Assembly (NCBI RefSeq): GCF_030035675.1
Contig: NC_084481.1
Coordinates: 45,763,092-45,827,091, forward strand
Direction of reading: 5' to 3'
Source of the DNA: Rhineura floridana
Taxonomy: Eukaryota > Chordata > Lepidosauria > Squamata > Rhineuridae
DNA: 64,000 nt
Every line of letters starts with the position of its first letter. Position 1 is the first letter of the stretch. The notes below the pieces were generated by a model. It worked only from the letters and a program-made list of their open reading frames with translations. It had not been told where the DNA came from and did not search any database. Positions 32,901 to 37,954 of the stretch are shown here, in pieces. The position numbers and the translations under genes were made by a program.

Positions 32901-34514
32901 CTTGTGGGTCCAAACACAGCAGTTAAAGACTAACAAAGTAGAAAATAACCCTCAATCCCAACTTCATCATCCACATCAATATATTATGTAAAGCTGTGTT
33001 ATTTTACATTCACGTTCATGGATAGCAACGGTCTACAAATCATCAGATGAACCATGACAGTATATCCCCTGCCATTCTTTAGGCTTGGGAGAATGAAACA
33101 ATTCTCCCTGGCCTGGTACTAAGCTTGATCTGGACAGGGATAGCCTAACTTCAGTTGTCTATGTTCTGGTAACGTCTAGGCTAGACTACATGTGGCTGTC
33201 TTTGAAAATGGTTCGGAAACTGCAGGTGGTGCAGAATTCAGTGGCCAGACTGTAGACCGGGATAAGCCAGTCTGCACACATAACACCAATGCTGACAAGG
33301 CTGCACTGGCTATCATTTAGTTCAATTCAAAGGCTGGTTTTGATCTATAAAGCCTTAAGTGGCTCAGGACCTCAATACCTCAAGGACCTTGTATGAACTG
33401 ACCTGGACCCTGTGTTCATCATCAGAGGCCCTTCTTCATGTGCCCCCTCCATCGGAGGCTCAGAGGGTGGCAACACGAGAACAGGCCTTTTCAATAGTGG
33501 TCCCCGGCTATCAAATGCTCTCCCCAGGAACACATGCCTGGCGCCATCAATATCCATCTGTAAGCATCAGGCAAAAACGTCTCTCTTCACCCAGGCATGT
33601 CCCAGTTATTCTTTTTATTATTTGGTGAGTTTCTAAGTTTTTACTGGCTGTTAGGCATGTCTGTGTTTGGCCTTTACTATACTGAAGCGTTTTAGATGTT
33701 ATTGATTTTTTTTTAATCTATAGCCACTGTTTTAAATTTCAGTATTTTTTAAAATCTGTTGTAAGTCACCTAGAAACTGCTTCATATTAGGCAACTAACA
33801 AATAAAATCATTCATTCATTCATTCATTTATTATTATAATAAAATCTTTGGAAGCACTCAGACAGCATGAGAGGTTTCACTGCTTTCTCTGTGTCTCCAA
33901 AGCTCAGCACATGATCACAAAATAGCAAAGCCAGCAATGATCACAAACATGGGCTGGCTACCAAAGCCATTCAAAATTTCTAGGATAGCCATAAGGAATT
34001 CTGTGTACATGAATTTATACCAAAACACTATAAAATTGTGTATGAAAATGTATCTTTATTTTTGGTATGCAAAGAGATGAACACAAAGTCTTTCATTCAT
34101 GTTATAATTCATTACCATAACTTTTTTTTTTTGGTGTACCACTTGGAGGATCCAAGAACAATTCAATCTAGGTTAGCTTTACATAGCAAATTATTCAAGT
34201 GAAGAAAAATATGTACAAACCTGTACAAAGGCAGCGAAAGTTTTCACATGTCTTTGGGCAAACATCTGAAAATAACTCAAAGACAACTCTGCCAGCTAAA
34301 AAAGAAAAAAAATGCATCAATAAAATGTTATTGTGTTTAAGTTCACTAAGCCTGAAGGTTGTGATCCTTAGAATTCACTTGTGAATAAGACCCACTTATT
34401 GCAACTGGATGTAGTATGTGTTTTAGGATTTAGGGCAGAAGCATCTCTCTTACCAGGTGTGTTGTTGATGGCTATGTCAAAAAAGCAACGAGGTCTCTGG
34501 CTTTTCACTCCCAT
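3881..34514 (-). CDS. PPIG: PPIG, nuclear SR-rich cyclophilin G (12 coding exons)
   Basis: Peptidyl-prolyl cis-trans isomerase with a long arginine/serine-rich tail; the family acts in nuclear speckles with pre-mRNA splicing factors and the RNA polymerase II CTD. Twelve coding exons on the minus strand join with matching phases to 2268 nt including stop, giving 755 aa (human 754 by memory). The cyclophilin domain is residues about 8-176. CypA-equivalent catalytic residues are present: R67, F72, M73, Q75, A113, N114, Q123, F125, L134, H138. The CypA Trp121 position is H133, as in human PPIG, which predicts weak cyclosporin binding. Residues about 185-255 are Ser/Asp then Lys-rich, and about 335-755 are RS/KE-rich. 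The protein ends in [13 protein letters not shown], like human PPIG. Introns hold three DIRS copies, a 4-kb LINE and an L2. Identification is firm; exon ends are read by eye. Confidence 0.93.
5318..5454 (-). CDS. PPIG: PPIG coding exon 11
   Basis: 137 nt. Encodes [20 protein letters not shown] then [20 protein letters not shown], one residue different from human over this block as remembered. Acceptor GTTTTCAAAG, donor GATAA|GTAAGT. Confidence 0.94.
5455..6308 (-). other. PPIG: PPIG intron, no features seen
   Basis: Ordinary AT-rich intron between coding exons 10 and 11. Confidence 0.7.
6309..6393 (-). CDS. PPIG: PPIG coding exon 10
   Basis: 85 nt. Encodes [20 protein letters not shown] then KIKGRGPR, nearly identical to the human protein over its second half. 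Acceptor ATTTTTAG, donor AGG|GTATGT. DIRS copy 1 fills most of the intron between this exon and exon 9. Confidence 0.92.
6727..6873. repeat. DIRS copy 1 left inverted terminal repeat
   Basis: Shares with the right end, in inverted form, the block GTTCCACCTATCGTGCGAAG onward through the TTGAAGTCAAGACTAGGGAC region to about 6873. The outermost 35 nt (TGTACCATCGGTCTCACC) are found only at this end and in the internal complementary region. Confidence 0.8.
7096..7177. repeat. DIRS copy 1 internal complementary region
   Basis: The left half is the reverse complement of the element's left tip (6727-6775) and the right half is the reverse complement of its right tip (13280-13310). The two tips are fused at AATG. 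In DIRS replication this region templates completion of both ends. Confidence 0.8.
7219..9192 (-). CDS. DIRS copy 1 tyrosine recombinase frame
   Basis: The family integrates its DNA with a phage-integrase-like tyrosine recombinase instead of a DDE integrase. The core-binding region starts near [18 protein letters not shown]. Catalytic motifs are [13 protein letters not shown] (first Arg), [15 protein letters not shown] (H-x-x-R) and a final [12 protein letters not shown] with the nucleophile Tyr. The N-terminal third overlaps the RT-RNase H frame by about 940 nt, a known DIRS arrangement, and is probably not functional recombinase sequence. Confidence 0.85.
   Translation of the reverse strand: MDSVAFSKRHCQLQPSQSSFEPRSAPLLPLVDQGSTPLQGHVVQRTPQNRRDHRRQPHRLGSPLQLPVCSGGLAQCRASSKHQLAGTKGCPLGSMSFSVSVPFASCAHSNRQHVCKITFEQTRGHQVSSSAGLSLPHLCLGRTTSTIPESRAPQRDFECDSRLAQQTTGLPGRMETSSSHFPSSPVSVRRPLSRPVCFQSQLPASQVLCPIPGLNSRSSGCSDNTVARRSIVRLSSHTIVSQNLEEGANRKGTAGSDSTILATPSVVLRSSGNVNDGPLDTSSNARPLIPGSSTAPGPYLAQSNSVAFERRHLRSAGLSDAVIDIILASRRPSTTRIYQHTWVAFSKWCQSHHHDPSQANVHQVLQFLHSGFMMGLRPNTLRRHASTLSSILSVSFPGDHISSHPFIKRFLRGVALRSPAVVHRFPSWSLPKVLQALQRPPFEPIRTVPLRILSFKVLFLIAITSARRVSELGALSSARHLCVFHKDSVVLKTDPSFRPKVDSVFHCNQDIVLPSFCPNPTHPLEKAWHSLDVRRALKTYLSRTQEIRRTESLFVSFHPGSMGHKVSNPTLSHWLRACITLAYESLKLPVPASITAHSTRSAATSAAFATNAPVADICRAAVWSSPHSFIRHYKIDRYASADASFGRRVLQQVLNED
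8253..10259 (-). CDS. DIRS copy 1 reverse transcriptase-RNase H
   Basis: About 668 residues. RT core: [52 protein letters not shown] and the catalytic YLDDLLIRA. RNase H region: [27 protein letters not shown] and LIRTDNTC. The C-terminal block with [16 protein letters not shown] and [11 protein letters not shown] resembles the methylase-like tail described for DIRS; that last call is an inference from memory. Confidence 0.85.
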   Translation of the reverse strand: MIPTHSGAPGTDAPRAEVSTKGAGATHRPHIGEVLAYTSSINALPIGGRLLNFGDRWLRLTTVSWISDLFTYGYTIEFWATPSDRFHPSPCPRAPARHNIMQTAIHHLLHIAAIEPVPTTERSEGVYSLLFAVPKRDLSWGAVLDLKFVNRFVTYRRFKMESLHSITESLHEGDFLASIDLKEAYLHVPICIAHRKFLRFAFGHQHFQYRAMPFGLSSAPRVFSKVLLILVAYLRTQGVHIYPYLDDLLIRAKSEELAHHHLMITLNVLQTYGWLVNFDKSHLQPTQRLLHLGAMLDTLQAMVFLSPDRITAITSIARSLMQQTSADVMLLARALGMFISTIHIVPWARAHTRPLQWTLLPFQKDIASSNHRKVRLSPALRLSFRWWTKVQHLSKGTSFREPRRTVVTTDASLIGWGAHCNSQYVQGVWPNAERARSINWLELKAVHLALCHFQSLFPLHHVLIRTDNTCVKSHLNRQGGTRSRPLQDLASLIFVWAEQHLQSLKAEHLKGILNVTADWLSRQQVFPGEWKLHPAIFHRLQCRFGALSVDLFASSHNCQLPRYFARYLDSTAEAVDALTTPWPDGLLYAFPPIPLLAKTLRKARTERAQLVLIAPFWPRRPWFSDLLAMSMMDPWTLPVTPDLLSQGPVLHQDPTWLNLTAWRLNGDT
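10141..11775 (-). CDS. DIRS copy 1 gag-like protein
   Basis: About 545 residues from [14 protein letters not shown]. The N-terminal third is Pro/Ser/Thr-rich and low complexity; the middle is helical (around [18 protein letters not shown]). The C-terminus is Arg/Gly-rich ([20 protein letters not shown]), suited to binding nucleic acid. No zinc knuckle was seen. It overlaps the start of the RT frame by about 120 nt. Assignment rests on position and the RG tail. Confidence 0.7.
   Translation of the reverse strand: MAEQPGMSPSTHMVPDQPDMPQSAKPQHTNTSKTRHAKALAKTKHLSSHSKPKRPRYVSVPTTTTAQTHISDIFHSPAPASDEEEFVGFPPHGSPNEPTSGLPPQTSVPIAHQAHTSHTSGLQLSPDFLSQLQAMLAYFTQMQSLPQVPARPPLNMDQRAFHAAHPSCSPDPFDLARGRCTDEASYAEELTFTDHVEGDDWSDYSDHEEDTSYRLFNTSDYQPLARRVLHTLGLQTAPSTSSAPTLKGAKVLKSPAPTEHYIPVPDPIAKLASEEWAHPLKARRFKNMADRLYALAPDFATKLDVPGIDEPIARLVSRSILPREGESHLKDTTERRIDFALCKNHEATALAMRASASASIFSRASMMWLDDLLEDDNPDPVAFKRALLKLRKTAAFVADATLDATQLGARAMTTQIVARRTLWLRHWQADSAARLNLSKAPYSGSLLFGEEALKAVLVDPKDAHKPVLATIKNIDHRPLRRFPSFRSNQPFRGTRPGGRGRDFRPYDSNAFRGSWNRRPQGRGQYQGRRGNSSSSYRGGPRLHK
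12047..12275. repeat. 40-bp tandem array in DIRS copy 1 leader
   Basis: About five to six units of the type CCAGCCACTAGGATTAAAGC followed by TCCAGCCTTGATAATGTAAT, period 40. The same array is in copy 2 but not in copy 3. Confidence 0.85.
12585..13082. repeat. GC-rich hairpin repeats in DIRS copy 1 leader
   Basis: Dispersed near-palindromes with core GCAGCCGC. Clear examples lie at 12690-12710, 12885-12905, 12976-12998 and 13053-13075. The last pairs AGAGA/TCTCT plus CCGC/GCGG around loop AGCC with one bulged base. The spacers between them are unrelated. Confidence 0.7.
13186..13310. repeat. DIRS copy 1 right inverted terminal repeat
   Basis: Reverse complement of the left repeat. It contains a further internal inverted pair, CGAAGGCAAGAATG near 13185 and CATTCTTGCCTTCG near 13250, about 50 nt apart. 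Confidence 0.8.
13562..13729 (-). CDS. PPIG: PPIG coding exon 9
   Basis: 168 nt. Encodes [20 protein letters not shown] then [20 protein letters not shown], the most conserved block of the linker region. It ends in Lys/Glu/Arg-rich sequence. Acceptor CTGAATGAAG, donor GAGAG|GTAAAG. Confidence 0.92.
13730..14696 (-). other. PPIG: PPIG intron, no features seen
   Basis: AT-rich intron between coding exons 8 and 9; a short (TA)n run near 13759-13770 only. Confidence 0.7.
14697..14901 (-). CDS. PPIG: PPIG coding exon 8 (Ser/Asp- then Lys-rich linker)
   Basis: 205 nt. Encodes [20 protein letters not shown] followed by [15 protein letters not shown] and a run of Lys/His. This matches the human segment RHKSSSSSSSSSSDSDSSSD in character and place. 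Acceptor GCTTTAAAG, donor AGAG|GTACAT in phase 2. Confidence 0.9.
15130..15860 (-). mobile_element. Degraded LINE 3' region (CR1/L2 group), minus strand
   Basis: The sequence starting TTTATTTAGAACTTATATTC then CAAAATGATTTACAAAAG resembles inverted 3' regions of CR1/L2-type LINEs. It continues to AAGAAGGCTCTATCCGGTGT, a remnant of the terminal coding/UTR junction. No usable frame. The family call is by resemblance only. Confidence 0.4.
16140..16650 (-). CDS. DIRS copy 3 gag-like N-terminal fragment
   Basis: Begins [20 protein letters not shown] and shares [18 protein letters not shown] with copies 1 and 2 (both sides of one variable residue), then a Pro/Ser-rich stretch. Similarity fades after a DPSCSPN segment. 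Fossil. Confidence 0.7.
16660..17262. repeat. 46-bp minisatellite in DIRS copy 3 leader
   Basis: About thirteen units built on TACACGGCCACGGATGGGGC then AGAATGTACA, period about 46. A higher-order repeat of about 218 bp is visible (the blocks starting near 16720 and 16938 are almost identical). Copies 1 and 2 keep only about three degenerate units here (about 11795-11915 and 42520-42640). Confidence 0.9.
17560..18030. repeat. GC-rich hairpin repeats in DIRS copy 3 leader
   Basis: Hairpins at 17663-17683 (GGAGCC/GGCTCC), 17772-17792 (AGAGCT/GGCTCT), 17950-17970 (GGAGCT/AGCTCC) share loop GCAGCCGCA. Another at 18002-18026 pairs GGGAGA/TCTCCC plus CCGC/GCGG. Confidence 0.75.
18235..18366. repeat. 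DIRS copy 3 right inverted terminal repeat
   Basis: Carries ACGAAGGCAAGAATGAACTG through CATTCTTGCCTTCGGACGAT, as at the right ends of copies 1 and 2, with its own tip word (GATGGCAGTCCTCCTATGG). Confidence 0.8.
18776..18835 (+). mobile_element. L2 LINE 3' tail fragment
   Basis: GGGCTCCTGCTGGGAGGAAG then GGTGGGATATAAATCAAATA and an (AATA) tail; the same tail ends the L2 at 45545-47945. Confidence 0.7.
19313..20650 (-). pseudogene. LINE reverse transcriptase, C-terminal two thirds
   Basis: A 445-residue open stretch from [20 protein letters not shown] through [30 protein letters not shown] and [12 protein letters not shown] to the Cys/His motif. It carries the palm and thumb of RT but lacks the fingers, which lie in other frames upstream (20672-21716). 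Inactive as it stands. Confidence 0.8.
20672..22638 (-). pseudogene. LINE endonuclease and RT fingers, broken frames
   Basis: Frames at 22638-22231 (endonuclease N-terminus), 21992-21735 (endonuclease C-terminus with SDHFPL), 21716-21021 (linker and RT start, [20 protein letters not shown]) and 21196-20672 (RT fingers, [14 protein letters not shown]). They belong to one ancestral frame interrupted by shifts. Confidence 0.75.
24440..25155. repeat. Octamer-bearing minisatellite with G/A-rich spacers
   Basis: Five units with an 85-nt core (TTTGCATGCTTATTGAGTTC, GGGATTTACTC, GCAATCATGCTTAGGATAGG, AAACTGACCA) start near 24458, 24618, 24787, 24918 and 25102. They are separated by purine tracts such as GGGGGAGGAGGAGGGGGAAG. 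Four units have a perfect octamer ATTTGCAT followed by G or A. A sixth unit sits at 45199 in the second composite copy. Confidence 0.8.
25160..25375 (-). mobile_element. tRNA-derived SINE (MIR-like core), minus strand
   Basis: Minus-strand B box GGGTTTGAATCCCC (25321-25334), an A-box-like GGTCAGTGTTGG upstream and a core GGTGACCTTGGGCCAGTCAC. The plus-strand end GACTTATGGTGACCCTATGA is shared by the fragment at 52384-52435 and, degraded, near 28770-28830. Confidence 0.75.
25375..26230. repeat. Right part of composite repeat
   Basis: TTCTTACTGAGCATGCCCTG, CAAAATTTCTTAAATTGATT and TGGGGCAAGGTCACTATTAG (about 25890-26030) recur in order at 45445-45530. An inverted duplicated segment (CACTTCCCAGGATTCTCTGA / CTCAAAGAATCCTGGGAAGT; about 25555-25815) lies between, and may be an independent MITE. 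Confidence 0.5.
26339..26364 (-). promoter_or_regulatory. Perfect 11-bp stem-loop just inside a PPIG intron
   Basis: The arms TATACAGCCAC and GTGGCTGTATA flank a 4-nt loop. In PPIG pre-mRNA the stem begins 13 nt past the exon 7 donor junction (the intron starts at 26377). It could modulate U1 access or be a MITE footprint; no function is established. Confidence 0.45.
26378..26517 (-). CDS. PPIG: PPIG coding exon 7 (end of cyclophilin domain)
   Basis: 140 nt. Encodes [20 protein letters not shown] through [10 protein letters not shown], closing the isomerase domain. Acceptor AATCATTTAG, donor AAAG|GTAAGC. A perfect hairpin lies just inside the following intron. Confidence 0.94.
26632..26661 (-). 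CDS. PPIG: PPIG coding exon 6, a 30-nt microexon
   Basis: Encodes [10 protein letters not shown], bridging exon 5 (FFI) and exon 7 (LHVVFG). Acceptor ATCAAAAG, donor GATGG|GTAAGT. It is required to keep the cyclophilin domain continuous, because it contains His133, which replaces the CypA Trp121. A 114-nt intron separates it from exon 7. Confidence 0.9.
26662..28034 (-). other. PPIG: PPIG intron, no features seen
   Basis: Left part of the 2.4-kb intron between coding exons 5 and 6. No repeat family recognised. Confidence 0.6.
28035..28609. mobile_element. hAT-like non-autonomous DNA transposon
   Basis: The ends CAGGGGTTCCCAAACTATAG and TTTGGGAACCACTG are inverted, and the flanks AACTAGAA and CTCTAGAA form a partly matching 8-bp duplication. 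The interior is AT-rich and non-coding. Confidence 0.65.
29023..29110 (-). CDS. PPIG: PPIG coding exon 5 (active-site A113-F125)
   Basis: 88 nt. Encodes [20 protein letters not shown] then DTNGSQFF, including the MANRG and GSQFFIT segments that line the proline pocket. Acceptor TTCTCTAG, donor TTAT|GTAAGT. Confidence 0.94.
29887..29933. repeat. (CT)n microsatellite
   Basis: About 23 CT dinucleotides in the PPIG intron between coding exons 5 and 4; in the pre-mRNA it is a (GA)n tract. Confidence 0.97.
30381..30425 (-). CDS. PPIG: PPIG coding exon 4
   Basis: 45 nt. Encodes [14 protein letters not shown]. Acceptor ATATAAG, donor GAAG|GTAAGC. Phase fits exons 3 and 5 exactly. Confidence 0.92.
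31148..31255 (-). CDS. PPIG: PPIG coding exon 3 (active-site R67-Q75)
   Basis: 108 nt. Encodes [20 protein letters not shown] then [15 protein letters not shown]. It carries the [15 protein letters not shown] signature with R67, F72, M73 and Q75, and the Lys/Ser-rich insert loop typical of SR-cyclophilins. Acceptor CTCTGCAG, donor GAAG|GTATGA. Confidence 0.94.
32613..32800. mobile_element. hAT-like MITE
   Basis: The ends CAGGGTGACCAGATGT and TATCTGGTCATTG are near-inverted. About 190 nt, non-coding; a target duplication is not clear. Confidence 0.5.
33080..33835 (+). mobile_element. L2/CR1-type LINE 3' fragment
   Basis: Degraded LINE C-terminus and 3' UTR. GTTCTGGTAACGTCTAGGCT, GGTGGTGCAGAATTCAGTGG and TGATCTATAAAGCCTTAAGT parallel the end of the L2 frames at 47230-47460 and 62150-62360. 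It ends in an (ATTC)n tail at about 33815-33830. Confidence 0.75.
34221..34295 (-). CDS. PPIG: PPIG coding exon 2
   Basis: 75 nt. Encodes [20 protein letters not shown] and onward to CLCTG, the first beta strands and helix of the cyclophilin fold. Acceptor TTTTTTAG, donor ACAG|GTTTGT. The intron to exon 1 is only 158 nt. Confidence 0.93.
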
Positions 34515-34532
34515 GGCTTCAAATTTTGAAGA
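34454..34532 (-). CDS. PPIG: PPIG coding exon 1 (start codon 34514-34512)
   Basis: The acceptor TTTAACAG precedes a short 5' UTR, then ATG in a GAAGCCATGG Kozak context. Encodes [20 protein letters not shown], matching the PPIG N-terminus. The donor is G|GTAAGA in phase 1. Confidence 0.93.
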
Positions 34533-35689
34533 CTGTTAAACAGAATTACAAATCATAAGTTTTCTATTTGCATGTAGCAAAGAAGCGAGTTTTGTTAAAT
34601 TTGGAAGCTTTTAAAAAGGAAACTTCAATCATGGAACACTAAAACATAGATAAGAAATTAGTTTTCTTTCTTCCATGAAGAAATAAAGATGTAAGAACAG
34701 TGACACTTGTGAGCACAATGACTATGATTGTTCTCATGGTCTCTAGATGAGCAGGTCACTGAGTGTGGCAAACATGATCACAGGGGGGAAGCTCAAACCA
34801 CATCGAATTTAACTTCCAAGCTCTTATTTTACCATGCTAGGGTTTAATTACAAGGGGATAGATGGAAGGGAACAGTAGGGATATTGCAGAAAATAAACAC
34901 TTGGTACCTCCCCGTCTCCCCCAAATCATTCTTGGTTACTTATTCCAGGAATGTATCTGTCTCTACCCAACTAGCATCAATAGGTTCAGAAGCACAGCAC
35001 AGCAGATATTCTAGAAGATGGCACCATACGCTAAAAGAGTAATTTGCAATTGCATTTTCTGTTTAAAAAAATCAGTTTAAAATTATCTGGAGAATTTTCT
35101 AATATCTTAAATTGATTGGGATCTTGATTTACCATTTTTGTATAATGTTTCTTTAGTAAACAAAGCTTTAAAGTACACCATATCAGTTTTACATGCTGTA
35201 TAAAAATCTCATTTTTTTCTATTTGAAGTTTTAAAGTGGTTCAAATATTATTCAAACATATTCAAATATTTACTTGGAAATTATTTTGATTAGAATATGA
35301 GAACTGTTAGCATTCTAAACTGAGCATGCCCAAAGAACTGTGCATTAGATATGTATCATCATCTGAAAAGTAACAATGTTGAAAATGCCCAATTTGGCAA
35401 TTCATTATGTTATTCTTTACTATACTCTCATAAATGGGAAATATTTTATAGAAACATGTATCAGGGGAAAATTTTCTACCCTACATCATTACTAGTATAA
35501 TCCTCAAATCTACACCCAATGTAAATAGCTGTACCTTGAAAGCGCTGGAGCAAATGCATAGCTTAATTATGGATTTCAAAGTAGTGACAACTTCTGCTGG
35601 ATGCATTGTCTGCCCCAGTATCATATCTTGTAATCTCCCCTAATTTGATCTTCCCTTTTTCTTGCCTGTATTCATCACTGCCAAATATT

Positions 35690-35882
35690 GACATTACTAC
35701 ACACTTGAATGCTCCATGTTTTTAAATTGTTTTTTAATTTTTTTAATTGTGTTTTTAAATTGTTTTTGTGTTTTAAAATTTGTGTATTTGTTTTTAATGT
35801 TTTTAATTGCTGTAAACTACCCAGAGAGCTTCGGCTATGGGGCAGTATATAAATGTAATAAATAAATAAATAATAAAATAAA
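35690..35882 (+). mobile_element. CR1/L3-type LINE tail
   Basis: TGTAAACTACCCAGAGAGCT then TCGGCTATGGGGCAGTATAT and (AATA)n is a characteristic reptile LINE 3' end. Confidence 0.6.
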
Positions 35883-36270
35883 TCTCTGCAGAGGTGGGTC
35901 CCACACATGGCTTCATGCTGCAGGATTACAGCAATGCTCAGAAGGTAATGTACTACATAACCAAGTTTTATAATGCAAAAGGGACACTTATAATGGAAAA
36001 TAAATAATAAAATGTAGCATGATGGTGCCAACCTGTTTACTAAACAGTTTTAAGCATAAATAAATGGTTAAAAATAAGGTCTATAAGACTATGGTTTGGT
36101 TCAGGTGTCAATTATCCTGGCCCTAGATAAAATAAATTTGTTGAATGCATGAGCTTGAGTACTCCTCACCTCCTGTACCTAGCACTGAAGAACACTTCCC
36201 GGTTTGCAAAACTAGTTTCCCATGACACCTAAACATGAAAAGAACAAAAACTGCCTGCCCAATATAGGTA

Positions 36271-36472
36271 CAGTAGGGCCCCACTCATACGGCGGGTTAT
36301 GTTCTAGACCCCAGCTGTAAAGCGAAAACCGCTGTAAAGCAAAACTCATTGAATAGAATCGCACGCAATGCCCGAAAACCACCATAAAAGCGGAAGAAGC
36401 GCCGTATGAGTGGGGCTTTAATATAATTGCGACCGCTGTATTAGCGAAGCGCTGTAAAGCGAAGCCCTACTG
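36271..36472. mobile_element. Tigger-like (Tc1/mariner) MITE
   Basis: The termini CAGTAGGGCCCCACTCATAC and GAAGCCCTACTG are inverted and flanked on both sides by TA. Interior GCTGTAAAGCGAAAACCGC-type repeats are typical of this group. Confidence 0.75.
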
Positions 36473-37462
36473 TATTACGTCACTATATGGCATGACAAGC
36501 TCTGTTGGCATGACATCATGTACTAAAATATGTGAGGGCAGCACAATACAGTTGTTAAGGAATTTCCCAGACTGGGGCTACAAGGGTGGACAAAGAAGTC
36601 AGTACTGGCTGAACATCAATACTGATTTGTTCCTTTGAAAATGCAAAATTGAGAAAAATTTTGGTCAGTATTTTAAGGCAGATTATTGTAACTAGCTATT
36701 GTAACTAGCTATTACTGAAACTAGCTATGGGCAATGAACTTTTTTAGTTTGGTTTTCATCAGTCTCTTCATCAATTCACATTTCCTGAAGATTTAGATTC
36801 TGACGTTATAATATCAGGAAAACAGCAATTAGGTGTTAAACATCCTGGCCCATATCAATGCAATCACTTATATTTATTGAAGCACCCAAGAGTAGATATA
36901 CTAGCCACTTTCCACCACCAAAATGTACACTTCCTTACCAAGGCCTAGTACTTAAGTCTCTTGCAAGTTCTTCCAAGACTTGGAAAAGCTATGTTCATTC
37001 TTTAACAACAATGTCTAGATATCATAGTTAACTATATGATCTCTTTTGCAGATAATAAACAGCAAATACTTGAAGCAGCTTTTTCTGAAACCACTTTACT
37101 CTGTGGTATAAGAGAACTTTACTGCTAAGATTTCTCTAAAACCCCTGTATATAGGAGCCGTCTCCATGAAATAGACACAAATATTAAGGAAACCCAAGGT
37201 CTTTAAGAATAAATGTTTCAATTGACATCTTCACACCATTAATTTGATTTATATAATTGAATCCATTTACGATACTGAAATTTCTACATAGAATTTTGTA
37301 AATTTTGGTACTGAGTGACAGGGAGGATAAGACAAAACAAGGGGAAGGACAGAAAACTGTGTAGAACACTCCTCATGCCTTTTCCTCTCCAACTACCAAA
37401 GGGTTAATCAGAGTCTAACGATTAGCCACTACATTTTTCAAGTTTTTCTCTTAGTCAGGAGG

Positions 37463-37615
37463 AATGGACCATTGGTCTCACCTGAAGGGTGATTTTCCTA
37501 TGAGTACGGACATCACAGCGGGTGTTAGCTCCACCTATCGTGCGAAGGCAAGAATGTCTTTGAAGTCAAGACTAGGGGCGTCAGGCCCCTCCCACTCTCC
37601 AGTTCATTCGCAGCG
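37463..37615. repeat. DIRS copy 2 left inverted terminal repeat
   Basis: Inverted match to 43962-44090 through CTCCACCTATCGTGCGAAGG and TTGAAGTCAAGACTAGGGGC. The outer TGGACCATTGGTCTCACC is specific to this end. Confidence 0.8.
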
Positions 37616-37830
37616 AGTCTAAGGAGAAATATCTAAAGATACAAGAACAAGGCCAACCGGCCTGGCAGCAGGAAAATAACACAATAGTACCATGCATAGT
37701 AACATGACTGCAACATAGCGGTATAACAGAACTAGAAGTCTTGACTTCACTCTTAAATTTAAATATAATAGCGTAACAGTAATATATAACACATAAGAAA
37801 ATACATAGTCATCCTCCAACTGGGAGGGTC

Positions 37831-37913
37831 GTGATGTCCGTACTCATAGGAAAATCACCCTTCAGGTGAGACCAATGGTCCATTTTCCCTATGAGTCCGG
37901 CCATCACAGCGGG
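37831..37913. repeat. DIRS copy 2 internal complementary region
   Basis: GTGATGTCCGTACTCATAGG is the complement of the left tip (37490-37515). ATGAGTCCGGCCATCACAGC is the complement of the right tip (44060-44085, one mismatch). The two are fused at AATGG. Confidence 0.8.
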
Positions 37914-37954
37914 ATGTACCACAGCAGCCCATACAGGGAGGGACCACCCACGTG

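Larger units (their letters stand above)
34533..37462 (-). other. PPIG: Proximal part of PPIG first intron
   Basis: Holds the LINE tail at 35690 and the Tigger MITE at 36271; the remainder is unassigned. No alternative first exon could be supported. Confidence 0.5.
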